DNA of 64,000 bases. Source: Photobacterium sp. TY1-4 (GTDB lineage Bacteria; Pseudomonadota; Gammaproteobacteria; Enterobacterales; Vibrionaceae). Location: contig NZ_CP099734.1 of the NCBI RefSeq assembly GCF_025398175.1, positions 372,001 through 436,000 of the forward strand. The letters run 5' to 3'. Below, piece by piece: positions 1 through 8,458 of this stretch. How positions within the stretch are numbered: the stretch's first letter is position 1; every line of letters starts with the position of its first letter. The notes under the pieces are model-generated. The model worked only from the letters and a program-made list of their open reading frames with translations, had not been told where the DNA came from and did no database searches. Made by a program: the position numbers and the translations under genes.

Positions 1-1139
1 AACTCAGCACCGGCGAGGCGTTCGTGGAGGTTCTCTGCCTTGACCTTATTCTGGTTGGCCGCTTGCAGCACCACATCGACCGTCCGGGATTCCCCGTCGC
101 GGACAATGCCCAATGCTGCTTTCTTGCCGGCGCCCAGCGTGGCGATTTTCGCCCGCAGCTCACTAAAGGTGCGGATCTGTTTACCGTTGACCGAGACAAT
201 AATATCACCGGCTTTCAGTCCGGATTTTTCAGCCGCCGAGTCCGGGATCACTTGGTTGATGAAGGCGCCGTGGTTGGTCTCATAGCCGAAGGCTTCCGCC
301 AGTTCGGTGGTGAGCTCGCCCCCGAGCACGCCCAATACGCCCCGTTTCACTTCACCGAATTCCAGGATCTGCTCGGTCAGGCTTTTGACCATATTGACCG
401 GAATGGCAAAGCCGATCCCGACGTTGCCGCCGTTCGGGCCGAGAATCGCGGTGTTGATCCCGACCAGCTCCCCGTTGAGGTTGATCAGGGCGCCGCCGGA
501 GTTACCGCTGTTGATGGCGGCGTCGGTCTGGATAAAGTTCTCGAAGTTCTCAATGTTCAGGCCGCTGCGGCCCAGCGCGGAAATAATCCCGGACGTCACG
601 GTTTGGCCTAAGCCGAACGGGTTCCCGATAGCCACGGCAAAATCCCCGACCCGCAGGTTATCTGAGTTGGCCAGCTTAATGGCAGTCAGGTTCTTGGTTT
701 TTTCGATTTTCAGCAGCGCGATATCGGACATCTCGTCGCTGCCGATCAGCTCGGCACTGACTTCACGGCCATCATACAGCTGGACAGCGATTTTATCGGC
801 ACCGTTGATCACGTGATGGTTGGTGACGATATAGCCCTGATCGGCATCAATGATCACCCCGGATCCCAGGCCGCGAAACGGACGCTCCTGCAGTTGCTCG
901 GTTGGGAATTCAGGGCCGAAGAAAAAACGGAAGGTTTCCGGCAAGCGTTGCCGGGAGACCTGACGGCCTTCGATGGCGATGCTGACCACGGCGGGGGTGA
1001 CGTTTTCCAGCATCGGGGCCAGGCTGGGCAATTGTTGGCTGCTGACGGCCTGGGGGAGTGCTGCGGTGGCGGTCACCGGGACCAGGACAGAACTGATACT
1101 TAATGCGATTGCACTTAATACAAGCAAAGGTTTTTTCAT
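1..1139 (-). CDS. degQ: Periplasmic serine endoprotease DegQ (HtrA family), 3' end cut by window edge
   Basis: HtrA-family protease and chaperone that degrades or refolds misfolded periplasmic proteins. About 379 residues are visible. They start with a signal peptide (KKPLLVLSAIALSIS, likely cleaved after an ATA-type site near residue 26). The trypsin-like domain carries the catalytic triad His109 (TNHHVI), Asp139 (SDIALLK) and Ser214 (GNSGGA). A first PDZ domain follows from about residue 270, and the second begins as the window ends. The long linker between signal peptide and protease domain fits DegQ/DegP rather than membrane-anchored DegS. The ATG at 1137-1139 begins the signal peptide. 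A sigma-E-like promoter lies about 95-120 bases upstream. The neighbours zapG and zapE are the usual ones in this family of genomes. DegQ is preferred over DegP by context. The missing C-terminus lies off the left edge. Confidence 0.93.
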   Translation of the reverse strand, partial: MKKPLLVLSAIALSISSVLVPVTATAALPQAVSSQQLPSLAPMLENVTPAVVSIAIEGRQVSRQRLPETFRFFFGPEFPTEQLQERPFRGLGSGVIIDADQGYIVTNHHVINGADKIAVQLYDGREVSAELIGSDEMSDIALLKIEKTKNLTAIKLANSDNLRVGDFAVAIGNPFGLGQTVTSGIISALGRSGLNIENFENFIQTDAAINSGNSGGALINLNGELVGINTAILGPNGGNVGIGFAIPVNMVKSLTEQILEFGEVKRGVLGVLGGELTTELAEAFGYETNHGAFINQVIPDSAAEKSGLKAGDIIVSVNGKQIRTFSELRAKIATLGAGKKAALGIVRDGESRTVDVVLQAANQNKVKAENLHERLAGAE

Positions 1140-1232
1140 TATGACTAAACTCCGGTTTACGAGTAGAAGTACCATTCCATGTGACTATAAATAGTGATGA
1201 ATCAATCACCAAGCATTGGAACCAGTATTTGC

Positions 1233-1260
1233 TCTGACTTGAAAACCGGGGTTTAGTTCC
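1233..1260 (-). promoter_or_regulatory. Putative sigma-E (RpoE) promoter of degQ
   Basis: On the minus strand GGAACT (1255-1260) is followed after 16 bases by GTCAGA (1233-1238). This is close to the sigma-E pattern GGAACTT-N15/16-GTCTAA. It lies 94-121 bases upstream of the degQ start codon, in the only gap between zapG and degQ. Envelope-stress control is known for degP in enterobacteria. Its use here is inferred. Confidence 0.5.
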
Positions 1261-1267
1261 AGAAAAA

Positions 1268-1705
1268 CTAACTGGCTTTGGTGGCTTCCAGTTTCTCCGG
1301 GGTGTCGACTGATTCCGGCTCACCCTTTAACAGGCCGCTGGCACCGTTGGCGTAGTCGCGTGGCGGTGCGGCAGTCTCCCCGCTGTCGGCAACCGGCATC
1401 AGGGTGCTGATGCGGCGGGCAAACGGGTTGTCCTGCTCCGGCAGATTCGGCATCAGCTCGGTAGAGGTTTTGGCCATGTGCTCATACAGCTTGCTGTAGT
1501 CTTTGGCGATGTTGTCCAGCAGTTCCGCGCTGCGGGCAAAATGGTCGACCAGCTCCTGGCGGAACTGCTCCAGTTCGTACTTAGACTTGTCCAGGTCTTT
1601 TTTCAGCTCTTTTTGCTGTTGCAGGCTTTTGTTGCCCAGTCGCGCAGCAAAACCGCCGACAATGGCACCGGCGGCAAAAATCAGAAGCGCATAAATCCAA
1701 GCCAT
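1268..1705 (-). CDS. zapG: Z-ring associated protein ZapG (YhcB/DUF1043 family)
   Basis: Inner-membrane protein of the YhcB family (DUF1043), linked to cell division and envelope growth. It has 145 residues: one N-terminal transmembrane helix (about residues 3-20, WIYALLIFAAGAIVGGFAA), a charged coiled coil (about residues 28-85, rich in Lys, Gln and Glu), and a disordered Pro/Ala-rich tail. The ATG is preceded by a good AAGGAG ribosome site. Its position between degQ and the divergent zapE matches the conserved zapE-zapG-degQ arrangement of gammaproteobacteria. Family membership is clear from the membrane anchor plus coiled coil. The molecular role is known only in outline from E. coli work. 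Confidence 0.92.
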   Translation of the reverse strand: MAWIYALLIFAAGAIVGGFAARLGNKSLQQQKELKKDLDKSKYELEQFRQELVDHFARSAELLDNIAKDYSKLYEHMAKTSTELMPNLPEQDNPFARRISTLMPVADSGETAAPPRDYANGASGLLKGEPESVDTPEKLEATKAS

Positions 1706-1904
1706 GGAAAACTCCTTGTGGTTACTATCAATACCAGATGACAGCCGGCCATGCTGTTTGTTGGCGCGCCGAGAGCGACGTACCTGCCGGCATATGGGTT
1801 GTTGTTATCGTCATCGCTGGGGGAAGCCCTTGCTGAGTCACAAATCAATAACCCTGTTTCGTATCGTTACTATACATGCACAAACCGGGGCATGGTACTA
1901 TCCG

Positions 1905-3044
1905 ATGCCAAAGATGGGATCAAAAGAGTTACAGCAACGGATGACGCCACAGCAAAAATACCAGCAAGACCTTCAGCGTGAAGAGTTCATCGCCGATCCG
2001 GCACAGGCCATGGCAGTGCAGCACTTAGAGGATCTGTTTCATCGGATGCAGGCGCCGAAGCCGGAGCCGGCCAGGTCGTCGCTGTTTTCCCGCCTGCTCA
2101 AGCGGCAGGGCCCATCGGCCGTGGTGCCGGTGAAAGGGCTGTATTTCTGGGGCGGGGTCGGCCGGGGGAAAACGTATCTGGTGGATACCTTTTTTGAGTG
2201 TCTGCCGACCGAGCGCAAGATGCGGGTCCACTTCCACCGTTTTATGCACCGGGTGCATCAGGAGCTCAAACAGCTTGGCGCGCAGGAAAATCCGCTGGAG
2301 CGCGTCGCTGATCGGTTTCAGGCTGAAACTGATATCATCTGCTTTGATGAGTTTTTCGTTTCCGATATTACCGACGCCATGATCCTCGGGACCTTGTTTG
2401 AAGCCCTGTTTCAGCGCGGGATCACCCTGGTGGCGACCTCGAACATTCCGCCGCAGGAGCTCTATCGCAACGGCCTGCAGCGCGCGCGCTTTCTGCCGGC
2501 AATTGCCTTGATCGAGCAGCATTGCGAGGTGGTCAATGTCGACTCCGGGGTTGATTACCGGCTTCGTACCTTGGAGCAGGCGGAAATTTTCCATTATCCG
2601 CTCGATGCCCAGGCGGAGCAGAATTTGAATCAGTATTTTCAACAGCTGAGTGTTGAGCCCCGCGCCGAAGGCAAGGCCATTGAAATCAACAACCGGATGT
2701 TGCCGACCCGGCACGAAGCGGACGGGGTGGTGCATTTTACGTTCCAGACCCTGTGCCAGACCGCACGCAGCCAGAACGATTACATGGAAATTGCCCGGAT
2801 TTACCATACCGTGTTGGTGTCAGAGGTGATCCAGATGGGGGAGAAGGAGGATGATGCTGCCCGGCGTTTTATTGCCATGGTGGATGAGTTTTATGAGCGT
2901 AACGTCAAGCTGATCATGTCGGCGGAAACTGAGTTATCTCAGCTTTACCGGCAGGGACGGCTGACATTTGAGTTCAAACGCTGTTGCTCGCGGTTAATTG
3001 AGATGCAGAGCCACGAATACCTGGCGCGTCCGCATCTGGCATAA
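1905..3044 (+). CDS. zapE: Cell division protein ZapE (AFG1-like ATPase)
   Basis: P-loop ATPase of the AFG1/ZapE family that acts on the Z-ring during constriction under low-oxygen or heat stress in E. coli. Translation from 1905 gives 379 residues. The Walker A is GGVGRGKT, the Walker B CFDEFFVSDITDAM, and the sensor stretch ATSNIPPQELYRNGLQRARF is nearly identical to E. coli. The start is uncertain. The frame is open back to 1704, but the homologous region begins near MTPQQKYQ. Candidates are ATG 1905, 1914 and 1941, and none has a strong ribosome site; 1941 fits the family length best. The gene diverges from zapG and ends in a strong terminator before the ribosomal-protein operon. Confidence 0.93.
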   Translation: MPKMGSKELQQRMTPQQKYQQDLQREEFIADPAQAMAVQHLEDLFHRMQAPKPEPARSSLFSRLLKRQGPSAVVPVKGLYFWGGVGRGKTYLVDTFFECLPTERKMRVHFHRFMHRVHQELKQLGAQENPLERVADRFQAETDIICFDEFFVSDITDAMILGTLFEALFQRGITLVATSNIPPQELYRNGLQRARFLPAIALIEQHCEVVNVDSGVDYRLRTLEQAEIFHYPLDAQAEQNLNQYFQQLSVEPRAEGKAIEINNRMLPTRHEADGVVHFTFQTLCQTARSQNDYMEIARIYHTVLVSEVIQMGEKEDDAARRFIAMVDEFYERNVKLIMSAETELSQLYRQGRLTFEFKRCCSRLIEMQSHEYLARPHLA

Positions 3045-3050
3045 CCGCAT

Positions 3051-3085
3051 AAAACGAGGGGTTCGGGCCGCCCGGCCCCCGTTTT
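3051..3085 (+). terminator. Rho-independent terminator of zapE
   Basis: AAAACG-A-GGGG pairs with CCCCCGTTTT around a G/C-rich loop, seven bases after the zapE stop. The A-rich left arm makes it potentially bidirectional. Confidence 0.75.
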
Positions 3086-3170
3086 GTTGTCAGAATCCCC
3101 CGTTACGGCCATGCTGAGAAAAAATCTCAATTTTTTTTGAAAAAAAGGTGATTTTTTCTCCACCCTTCCC

Positions 3171-3310
3171 TATAATCTTGCGACCCACCGTACCTGTAAC
3201 GGCAAAAGCCGGGAGTGCCAACCACTCGAAGGGGTGATGACTGGGCTCTGTACAGAGGGAGCTATAGGCTCCTGTAAAGTGAAACTAATTAATTTTGGGT
3301 AAGAATTAGC
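3171..3310 (+). promoter_or_regulatory. rplM-rpsI promoter and structured L13 leader
   Basis: A perfect TATAAT lies at 3171-3176, about 135 bases before the rplM start, with an A/T-rich upstream stretch that could act as an UP element. No clear -35 is seen. The leader holds a perfect 12-bp palindrome (3246-3257, CTCTGTACAGAG), followed at once by a hairpin GGAGC-TATAG-GCTCC (3258-3272). In E. coli the rplM-rpsI mRNA leader is the target of L13 autorepression. These elements are candidates for the same control, but that is inference. Confidence 0.55.
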
Positions 3311-3739
3311 ATGAAAACTTTCGTTGCTAAACCAGAAACTGTAAAACGTGACTGGTATGTTGTTGACGCTGAAGGTAAAACACTGGGTCGTCTGGCAACT
3401 GAAATCGCATCTCGTCTACGTGGCAAGCACAAGCCTGAGTACACTCCGCATGTTGACACTGGCGACTACATCGTCGTTATCAACGCTGAGAAAGTTGCGG
3501 TAACTGGTGCGAAGCGCACTGACAAGATGTACCACCGCCACACTGGCTACATTGGTGGTCTGAAGTCTATCAGCTTCGAGAAGCTAATCGATAAGAAACC
3601 AGAAATGGTTATCGAAACTGCTGTTAAAGGCATGCTTCCTAAAGGTCCTCTAGGCCGTGCAATGTACCGTAAGCTGAAAGTTTACGCGGGTACTGAGCAC
3701 AACCACGCTGCACAGCAGCCTAAAGTTCTAGACATCTAA
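3311..3739 (+). CDS. rplM: 50S ribosomal protein L13
   Basis: Early-assembly large-subunit protein that binds 23S rRNA. At 142 residues it has exactly the E. coli length. It starts [20 protein letters not shown] and carries the family signature [19 protein letters not shown] near residues 107-125. It is the first gene of the rplM-rpsI operon, with 15 bases to rpsI. Codon use is that of a highly expressed gene (CGT for Arg, GGT for Gly, AAA for Lys), unlike the G/C-ending codons of the mur genes nearby. Control is probably autogenous through the structured leader upstream. Confidence 0.99.
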   Translation: MKTFVAKPETVKRDWYVVDAEGKTLGRLATEIASRLRGKHKPEYTPHVDTGDYIVVINAEKVAVTGAKRTDKMYHRHTGYIGGLKSISFEKLIDKKPEMVIETAVKGMLPKGPLGRAMYRKLKVYAGTEHNHAAQQPKVLDI

Positions 3740-3754
3740 TTGGGGAAGATGACA

Positions 3755-4147
3755 ATGGCAGAGAATCAATACTACGGCACTGGTCGCCGCAAAAGCTCAG
3801 CTGCTCGTGTTTTCATTAAACCGGGTACTGGCAACATCGTAATCAACAAGCGCAGCATCGAAGAATACTTCGGCCGCGAAACAGCTCGCATGGTTGTTCG
3901 TCAGCCACTAGAGCTGGTTGAAATGACTGAGAAACTGGATCTGTACATCACTGTTAAAGGTGGCGGTATCACAGGTCAGTCTGGCGCAATCCGCCACGGC
4001 ATCACTCGCGCTCTGATGGAGTACGATGAGTCTCTACGTCCTACTCTACGCGCAGCGGGTTACGTTACTCGTGACGCACGTAAAGTTGAGCGTAAGAAAG
4101 TTGGTCTGCGTAAAGCACGTCGTCGTCCACAGTTCTCTAAGCGTTAA
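3755..4147 (+). CDS. rpsI: 30S ribosomal protein S9
   Basis: Small-subunit head protein whose basic C-terminal tail reaches the P-site tRNA. At 130 residues it matches the E. coli length. It starts [19 protein letters not shown] and ends in the conserved tail [12 protein letters not shown]. The start is the ATG at 3755. A TTG in frame at 3740 would add five residues but would abut the rplM stop. The ribosome site GGGGAAG at 3742-3748 sits well for 3755. It is the second and last gene of the operon, followed by a strong terminator. Confidence 0.99.
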   Translation: MAENQYYGTGRRKSSAARVFIKPGTGNIVINKRSIEEYFGRETARMVVRQPLELVEMTEKLDLYITVKGGGITGQSGAIRHGITRALMEYDESLRPTLRAAGYVTRDARKVERKKVGLRKARRRPQFSKR

Positions 4148-4182
4148 TTTACGCGCCGGTTTACCGGTTGTACTGTGTACAG

Positions 4183-4215
4183 AAAAAGCTCAACCTTCGG
4201 GTTGGGCTTTTTTTT
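4183..4215 (+). terminator. Rho-independent terminator of rplM-rpsI
   Basis: AAAAAGCTCAACC-TTCG-GGTTGGGCTTTTTTTT is a stable stem with a UUCG tetraloop and a long U tract, 35 bases after the rpsI stop. Confidence 0.93.
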
Positions 4216-4495
4216 GTCTGTAAGAAACATCCGGTTTGGCCTTCTGAGCCGGTCAGTATTTCCCCGCACCGTGAAAATTCAAAACAAAAAGAACATACCT
4301 CTCACATTTGTTGCCGAAAGGTAGCTTTATCTTGTCAAAAAGTGGGGTTTTATTTATCATTTGGCGCGATTCACAACAGCTTAAAAAATTACCAATTATC
4401 TGTTGTATCTTTCCGTTGAGAGTTAGCCGTAAGCTCCAGGGACGCCAAGGGACATAATAATAATCCAGAGCGGGAGCACATGGGAGAATGTTTGG
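4216..4495 (+). promoter_or_regulatory. Intergenic region with petABC promoter
   Basis: The 348-base gap between rpsI and petA holds the rpsI terminator and no gene. TTGTCA (4332-4337) and TATCAT (4355-4360), separated by 17 bases, form a plausible sigma-70 promoter about 130 bases before petA. I find no further structure between the promoter and the start. Confidence 0.6.
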
Positions 4496-5086
4496 ATGAG
4501 CAATGCGCCAGTAAGTAACGGTCGCCGCCGCTTCCTGACTGCGACAACGTCAGTTGTCGGAGGCTTAGGTGCAGTCGCTGTAGCTGTGCCTTTTATCAAG
4601 TCGTGGAACCCGAGCGCCAAAGCAAAAGCCGCCGGTGCGCCAGTCGAAGTTGATATCAGCAAATTGGAAGACGGCCAAATGGTTCGCGTCGAATGGCGTG
4701 GTAAACCGGTTTGGGTCGTGCGCCGTAGCGAAGCAATTATCGAGGAACTGGGCGGTCATGATGATCAGCTGCGTGATCCGTCGTCAGGCGAACCACAGCA
4801 GCCGGGTTATGCCCAGAACCAATATCGTTCAGTGAAGCCTGAAATCTTTTTAGCCGTAGGTATCTGTACCCACCTTGGTTGTTCGCCAACCTATCTGCCT
4901 GACAGTTTCAGCGAGCAGGTGAGTGGCGTCTCCGCTGGCTTCTTCTGTCCGTGCCACGGGTCTAAGTTTGATATGGCAGGCCGTGTATTTTCAGGAGTAC
5001 CGGCACCATTGAACCTGGTGGTGCCGCCTCATATGTTCTTGGATGACAACACCATTATCGTCGGTGTCGATGAGGAGACAGCCTAA
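4496..5086 (+). CDS. petA: Ubiquinol-cytochrome c reductase, Rieske iron-sulfur subunit
   Basis: Rieske subunit of the cytochrome bc1 complex. It carries electrons from ubiquinol to cytochrome c1 in the periplasm. It has 196 residues: a twin-arginine-type N-terminus ([10 protein letters not shown]), one membrane anchor (about residues 17-35) and the Rieske domain. Box 1 CTHLGC and box 2 CPCHGS give the 2Fe-2S ligands Cys124, His126, Cys151 and His154, with Cys129 and Cys153 placed for the disulfide. The ATG at 4496 follows GGGAGA. It is the first gene of petABC, and its stop overlaps the petB start by one base. Confidence 0.98.
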   Translation: MSNAPVSNGRRRFLTATTSVVGGLGAVAVAVPFIKSWNPSAKAKAAGAPVEVDISKLEDGQMVRVEWRGKPVWVVRRSEAIIEELGGHDDQLRDPSSGEPQQPGYAQNQYRSVKPEIFLAVGICTHLGCSPTYLPDSFSEQVSGVSAGFFCPCHGSKFDMAGRVFSGVPAPLNLVVPPHMFLDDNTIIVGVDEETA

Positions 5087-6351
5087 TGGAAGCATTACTT
5101 GGTTGGGTCGAAAAACGACTGCCAGTGATGAATGCTTACCGTAAGCATTTATCCGAATACCCGATGCCGAAGAACTTCAACTTCTGGTATCTGTTTGGTT
5201 CATTGGCCATGCTGGTGTTGGTGAACCAGATCCTGACTGGGATCTGGCTGACCATGAACTATACGCCTTCCGGCGACGGTGCGTTTGCATCGATTGAATA
5301 CATCATGCGTGATGTGGAATATGGTTGGTTGTTGCGTTACATGCACTCGACCGGCGCTTCGGCGTTCTTCGTCGTGGTGTACCTGCACATGTACCGGGGT
5401 TTGATCTACGGCTCGTACCAGAAGCCGCGTGAGCTGCTGTGGTTGTTCGGCATGCTGATCTTCCTGGTGCTGATGGCCGAAGCGTTCATGGGTTACCTGC
5501 TGCCATGGGGCCAGATGTCTTACTGGGGTGCCCAGGTGATCATCTCCCTGTTTGGTGCGATTCCGGTGATTGGTGACGATCTGACGCTATGGATCCGCGG
5601 TGACTACGTGATCTCCGGTGCGACGCTGAACCGTTTCTTTGCCTTGCACGTCATTGCGCTGCCGATTGTGTTGCTGTTGCTTGTCGTCCTGCACGTCCTG
5701 GCGTTGCATGAAGTGGGTTCGAACAACCCGGACGGGATTGAGACCAAGCTGCCGAAGGGGAGCAAAGGTGAAGGATATAAGAGCCAGTTCCCGTTCCATA
5801 GTTACTACAGCAAGAAGTACGATATCATCGACTCGATTCCTTTCCACCCGTACGGGACCGTGAAAGATATGGTCGGGGTGGCGGTGTTTGCCTTCTTGTT
5901 CAGCTACGTGATTTTCTTTAACCCGGAAATGGGCGGCTACTTCCTTGAGCCACCTAACTTCGAAGCAGCAAACCCGCTGAAGACGCCTGAGCATATTGCG
6001 CCGGTATGGTACTTCACACCGTTCTACGCCATCCTGCGTGCGGTGCCGGACAAGCTGTTGGGTGTTATTGCCATGGGCGCCTCGATTGTCGCGCTGTTCC
6101 TGCTGCCGTGGTTGGATCGCTGTAAAGTGCGCTCTTACCGCTACCGGAGCAAACTGCATCTGGGCAACATTGTTCAGTTTACGATTTGCTTTATTGCGCT
6201 GGGTATTCTGGGTGCGCTGCCGGCGACCCCGACTTATACCCTGATGGCACAGGTATTTAGCTTTGGTTACTTTATGTTCTTCGTGCTGCTGTTCTTCTAC
6301 AGCAAAAATGAAGCTACCAAACCGCTACCAGAGAGGGTGACATTCAAATGA
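5086..6351 (+). CDS. petB: Ubiquinol-cytochrome c reductase, cytochrome b subunit
   Basis: Membrane core of the bc1 complex that binds two b haems and both quinone sites. It has 421 residues and about eight or nine membrane helices. Visible signatures include the haem-binding histidines (LRYMHSTGASAFF and YLHMYRG in helix B, ALHVIALPIVLLLLVVLHV in helix D), the Qo-site motif with the PEHIAPVWYF stretch, and the early FNFWYLFGSL segment. It is a full-length cytochrome b, not split into b6 and subunit IV. It overlaps petA by one base and petC by four, so translation is coupled. Confidence 0.98.
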   Translation: MEALLGWVEKRLPVMNAYRKHLSEYPMPKNFNFWYLFGSLAMLVLVNQILTGIWLTMNYTPSGDGAFASIEYIMRDVEYGWLLRYMHSTGASAFFVVVYLHMYRGLIYGSYQKPRELLWLFGMLIFLVLMAEAFMGYLLPWGQMSYWGAQVIISLFGAIPVIGDDLTLWIRGDYVISGATLNRFFALHVIALPIVLLLLVVLHVLALHEVGSNNPDGIETKLPKGSKGEGYKSQFPFHSYYSKKYDIIDSIPFHPYGTVKDMVGVAVFAFLFSYVIFFNPEMGGYFLEPPNFEAANPLKTPEHIAPVWYFTPFYAILRAVPDKLLGVIAMGASIVALFLLPWLDRCKVRSYRYRSKLHLGNIVQFTICFIALGILGALPATPTYTLMAQVFSFGYFMFFVLLFFYSKNEATKPLPERVTFK

Positions 6352-7085
6352 GGAAGTTGATTGTATTGTTATTTGCCCTGTTGCCGTCTCTGGCAATGGC
6401 GGCAGGTGCAAAAGTGCCGTTGGATGCTGCCAACAACGATCTGTCGGATAAAGCCTCGTTGCAGCGTGGCGCGCAAACGTTCATGAACTACTGTTTCGGC
6501 TGTCACGCCACGCAGTATCAGCGTTATGAGCGTGTCGCCAATGATCTGGATATTCCGGCTGAGCTGATGAAAGAGCACATGATCTTTGATCCGGAAGTCA
6601 AAATCGGTGAGCTGATGCACAATGCGATTCCGACCGAGTATGCGGCGACTTCTTTCGGTGCTCCGGCACCGGATCTGACGCTGGTTGCCCGGGTTCGTGG
6701 CACGGATTGGATTTACACCTACCTGCGTTCTTTCTATGCCGACCCAAGCCGTCCGTTTGGGGTGAACAATGTGGTCTTCCCGAGTGTGGGCATGCCACAC
6801 GTGCTGGAAGAGCTGCAGGGCGTACCGTCGAAGGTATACGAGACCCGTCTGATTGATGGTGTAGAAGTGAAGGAACTGGTCGGCATTGAGTCTGACGGTT
6901 CCGGTGAGCTGAACACCGAAGAGTATGACGCCGTGGTCCGTGATCTGGTGAACTTCCTGGAATACTCGGCAGAGCCAATGAAGCTGGAGCGTCAGCGTCT
7001 GGGTCTGTGGGTGATGGGCTTTATCGTCGTATTCTTTGTACTAACCTTACTGTTGAAGAAAGAGTATTGGCGCGATGTCCACTGA
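6348..7085 (+). CDS. petC: Ubiquinol-cytochrome c reductase, cytochrome c1 subunit
   Basis: Membrane-anchored c-type cytochrome that passes electrons from the Rieske protein to soluble cytochrome c. It has 245 residues: a signal peptide (RKLIVLLFALLPSLAMAAG, about residues 1-19), the haem site CFGCH at residues 49-53, a probable Met axial ligand in the C-terminal half, and an anchor helix at about residues 217-237 (GLWVMGFIVVFFVLTLL) followed by basic residues. It is the last gene of petABC and overlaps petB by four bases. A terminator hairpin follows 27 bases later. Confidence 0.98.
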   Translation: MRKLIVLLFALLPSLAMAAGAKVPLDAANNDLSDKASLQRGAQTFMNYCFGCHATQYQRYERVANDLDIPAELMKEHMIFDPEVKIGELMHNAIPTEYAATSFGAPAPDLTLVARVRGTDWIYTYLRSFYADPSRPFGVNNVVFPSVGMPHVLEELQGVPSKVYETRLIDGVEVKELVGIESDGSGELNTEEYDAVVRDLVNFLEYSAEPMKLERQRLGLWVMGFIVVFFVLTLLLKKEYWRDVH

Positions 7086-7112
7086 TCAGGTAATCTAGTG
7101 GGTTAAGAACTC

Positions 7113-7143
7113 GCAATGGGGGCTCGGGCCCTCGTTGCTTTTT
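7113..7143 (+). terminator. Rho-independent terminator of petABC
   Basis: GCAATGGGGGC and GCCCTCGTTGC pair over 11 positions (two G-U) around a TCGG loop and run into TTTTT. It lies just before sspA, whose promoter must overlap or follow it. Confidence 0.8.
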
Positions 7144-7170
7144 GTGTATATAAGTATACTGGAGGGGTTA

Positions 7171-7809
7171 ATGGCTGTTGCTGCCAATAAACGCTCTGTG
7201 ATGACTCTGTATTCTGATGCTTCGGATATCTACAGCCATCAGGTGCGTATCGTTCTAGCGGAAAAGGGTGTCAGTGTTGAAATCGAGCTGGTTGATCCGG
7301 ATAACTTACCTGAGGATCTTCTGGACCTGAACCCGTACAACTCTGTTCCGACCCTGGTTGACCGCGAGCTTGCGCTGTACCAGGCCAACATCATTATGGA
7401 GTATCTGGATGAGCGTTTCCCTCACCCGCCGCTGATGCCTGTTTACCCGGTCGCCCGGGGGAACAGTCGCCTGATGATGTACCGTGTTGAGCGTAACTGG
7501 TATACCCTGGCTGAGAAAGTCAATCAAGGCACGCCGGATGAAGCCGAGAAAGCGCGCAAGCAATTGCGTGAAGAGTTGTTGGCACTGGCCCCGGTGTTTG
7601 CTGAATTCCCTTACTTCATGAGTGAAGAGTTCAGCCTGGTAGATTGCTACCTGGCACCGTTGCTGTGGCGTCTGCCGCAAATGGGCATTGAGCTGTCCGG
7701 TCCGGGCGCCAAAGAAGTGAAAGCGTACATGACTCGTGTCTTTGAGCGTGATTCTTTCCTGGCTTCGTTGACCGAAGCTGAGCGTGAAATGCGTCTGGCT
7801 GGCCAATAA
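7171..7809 (+). CDS. sspA: Stringent starvation protein A
   Basis: GST-fold protein that binds RNA polymerase-sigma70 and alters promoter choice in stationary phase and acid stress. In several pathogens it affects virulence genes. It has 212 residues: a thioredoxin-like N-terminal domain (MTLYSDASDIYSHQVRI, VPTLVDRELALYQANIIMEYLDERFPH region) and a helical C-terminal domain. The start is the ATG at 7171, right after GGAGGGG; an upstream in-frame TTG is ignored. It overlaps sspB by one base (TAATG), the usual sspAB operon. Confidence 0.97.
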   Translation: MAVAANKRSVMTLYSDASDIYSHQVRIVLAEKGVSVEIELVDPDNLPEDLLDLNPYNSVPTLVDRELALYQANIIMEYLDERFPHPPLMPVYPVARGNSRLMMYRVERNWYTLAEKVNQGTPDEAEKARKQLREELLALAPVFAEFPYFMSEEFSLVDCYLAPLLWRLPQMGIELSGPGAKEVKAYMTRVFERDSFLASLTEAEREMRLAGQ

Positions 7810-8315
7810 TGGATATGGCAACGATGACGCCGCGCCGTCCCTATCTGGTGCGGGCTTTTTATGACTGGCTGGTCGATAATGACTTAACCCCGCATTTGGT
7901 GGTTGATGCGACCTTGCCGGGCGTGAAAGTGCCGATGGAATTTGTCAGCGACGGCCAAATCGTGCTGAACATTGCCCCGCGTGCGGTAGGGAACTTGGAG
8001 CTGGGCAATGAGGCTATCAGCTTCAATGCCCGCTTTAGCGGTCGTCCGCACTCCGTGATCGTGCCGCTGTACGCGGTGATGGCGTTGTATGCGCGTGAAA
8101 ACGGTGCGGGAACCATGTTTGAGCCGGAGCCGGCATATGAGCCAGAGCTGGTCGAACAGGCCGAACTCGATGCGGCGGATGAACCGCAGATTGAGATCGC
8201 TGACACCGACACCATGTCTCCGCTGGCGGAAGTCACGGAAACGGCAGACAGTGATGCGCCGGATGATGAGCCGCCTCGTCCGCGAGGCCGACCAAGTCTG
8301 CGCGTTGTCAAGTAA
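7809..8315 (+). CDS. sspB: ClpXP adaptor SspB
   Basis: Adaptor that delivers ssrA-tagged proteins, and N-RseA in E. coli, to ClpXP. It has 168 residues. A conserved substrate-binding domain (about residues 5-115, with TPRRPYLVRAFYDWL and VLNIAPRAVGNLELGNEAI) leads to a long acidic disordered linker. The C-terminal ClpX-docking tail is RGRPSLRVVK, close to the E. coli GRPALRVVK. The start coincides with the sspA stop (TAATG). It is the last gene of the operon before a strong terminator. Confidence 0.97.
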   Translation: MDMATMTPRRPYLVRAFYDWLVDNDLTPHLVVDATLPGVKVPMEFVSDGQIVLNIAPRAVGNLELGNEAISFNARFSGRPHSVIVPLYAVMALYARENGAGTMFEPEPAYEPELVEQAELDAADEPQIEIADTDTMSPLAEVTETADSDAPDDEPPRPRGRPSLRVVK

Positions 8316-8347
8316 CGCCAAGTGCGAGTCATCAATGTCGCCATCGC

Positions 8348-8380
8348 ATAAAAAACGCAGCCCGGGGCTGCGTTTTTTTA
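8348..8380 (+). terminator. Rho-independent terminator of sspAB
   Basis: AAAAAACGCAGC and GCTGCGTTTTTTT pair around CCCGGG, 35 bases after the sspB stop. The A-rich left arm could also stop minus-strand transcription arriving from dolP. Confidence 0.9.
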
Positions 8381-8458
8381 TGGATGTCGATTGATCTCAT
8401 GGGATAGCGCAAGGGCAAAGTGCACGCTCGTCTCACGCTCCCCCCTGCCACTCTCGCC

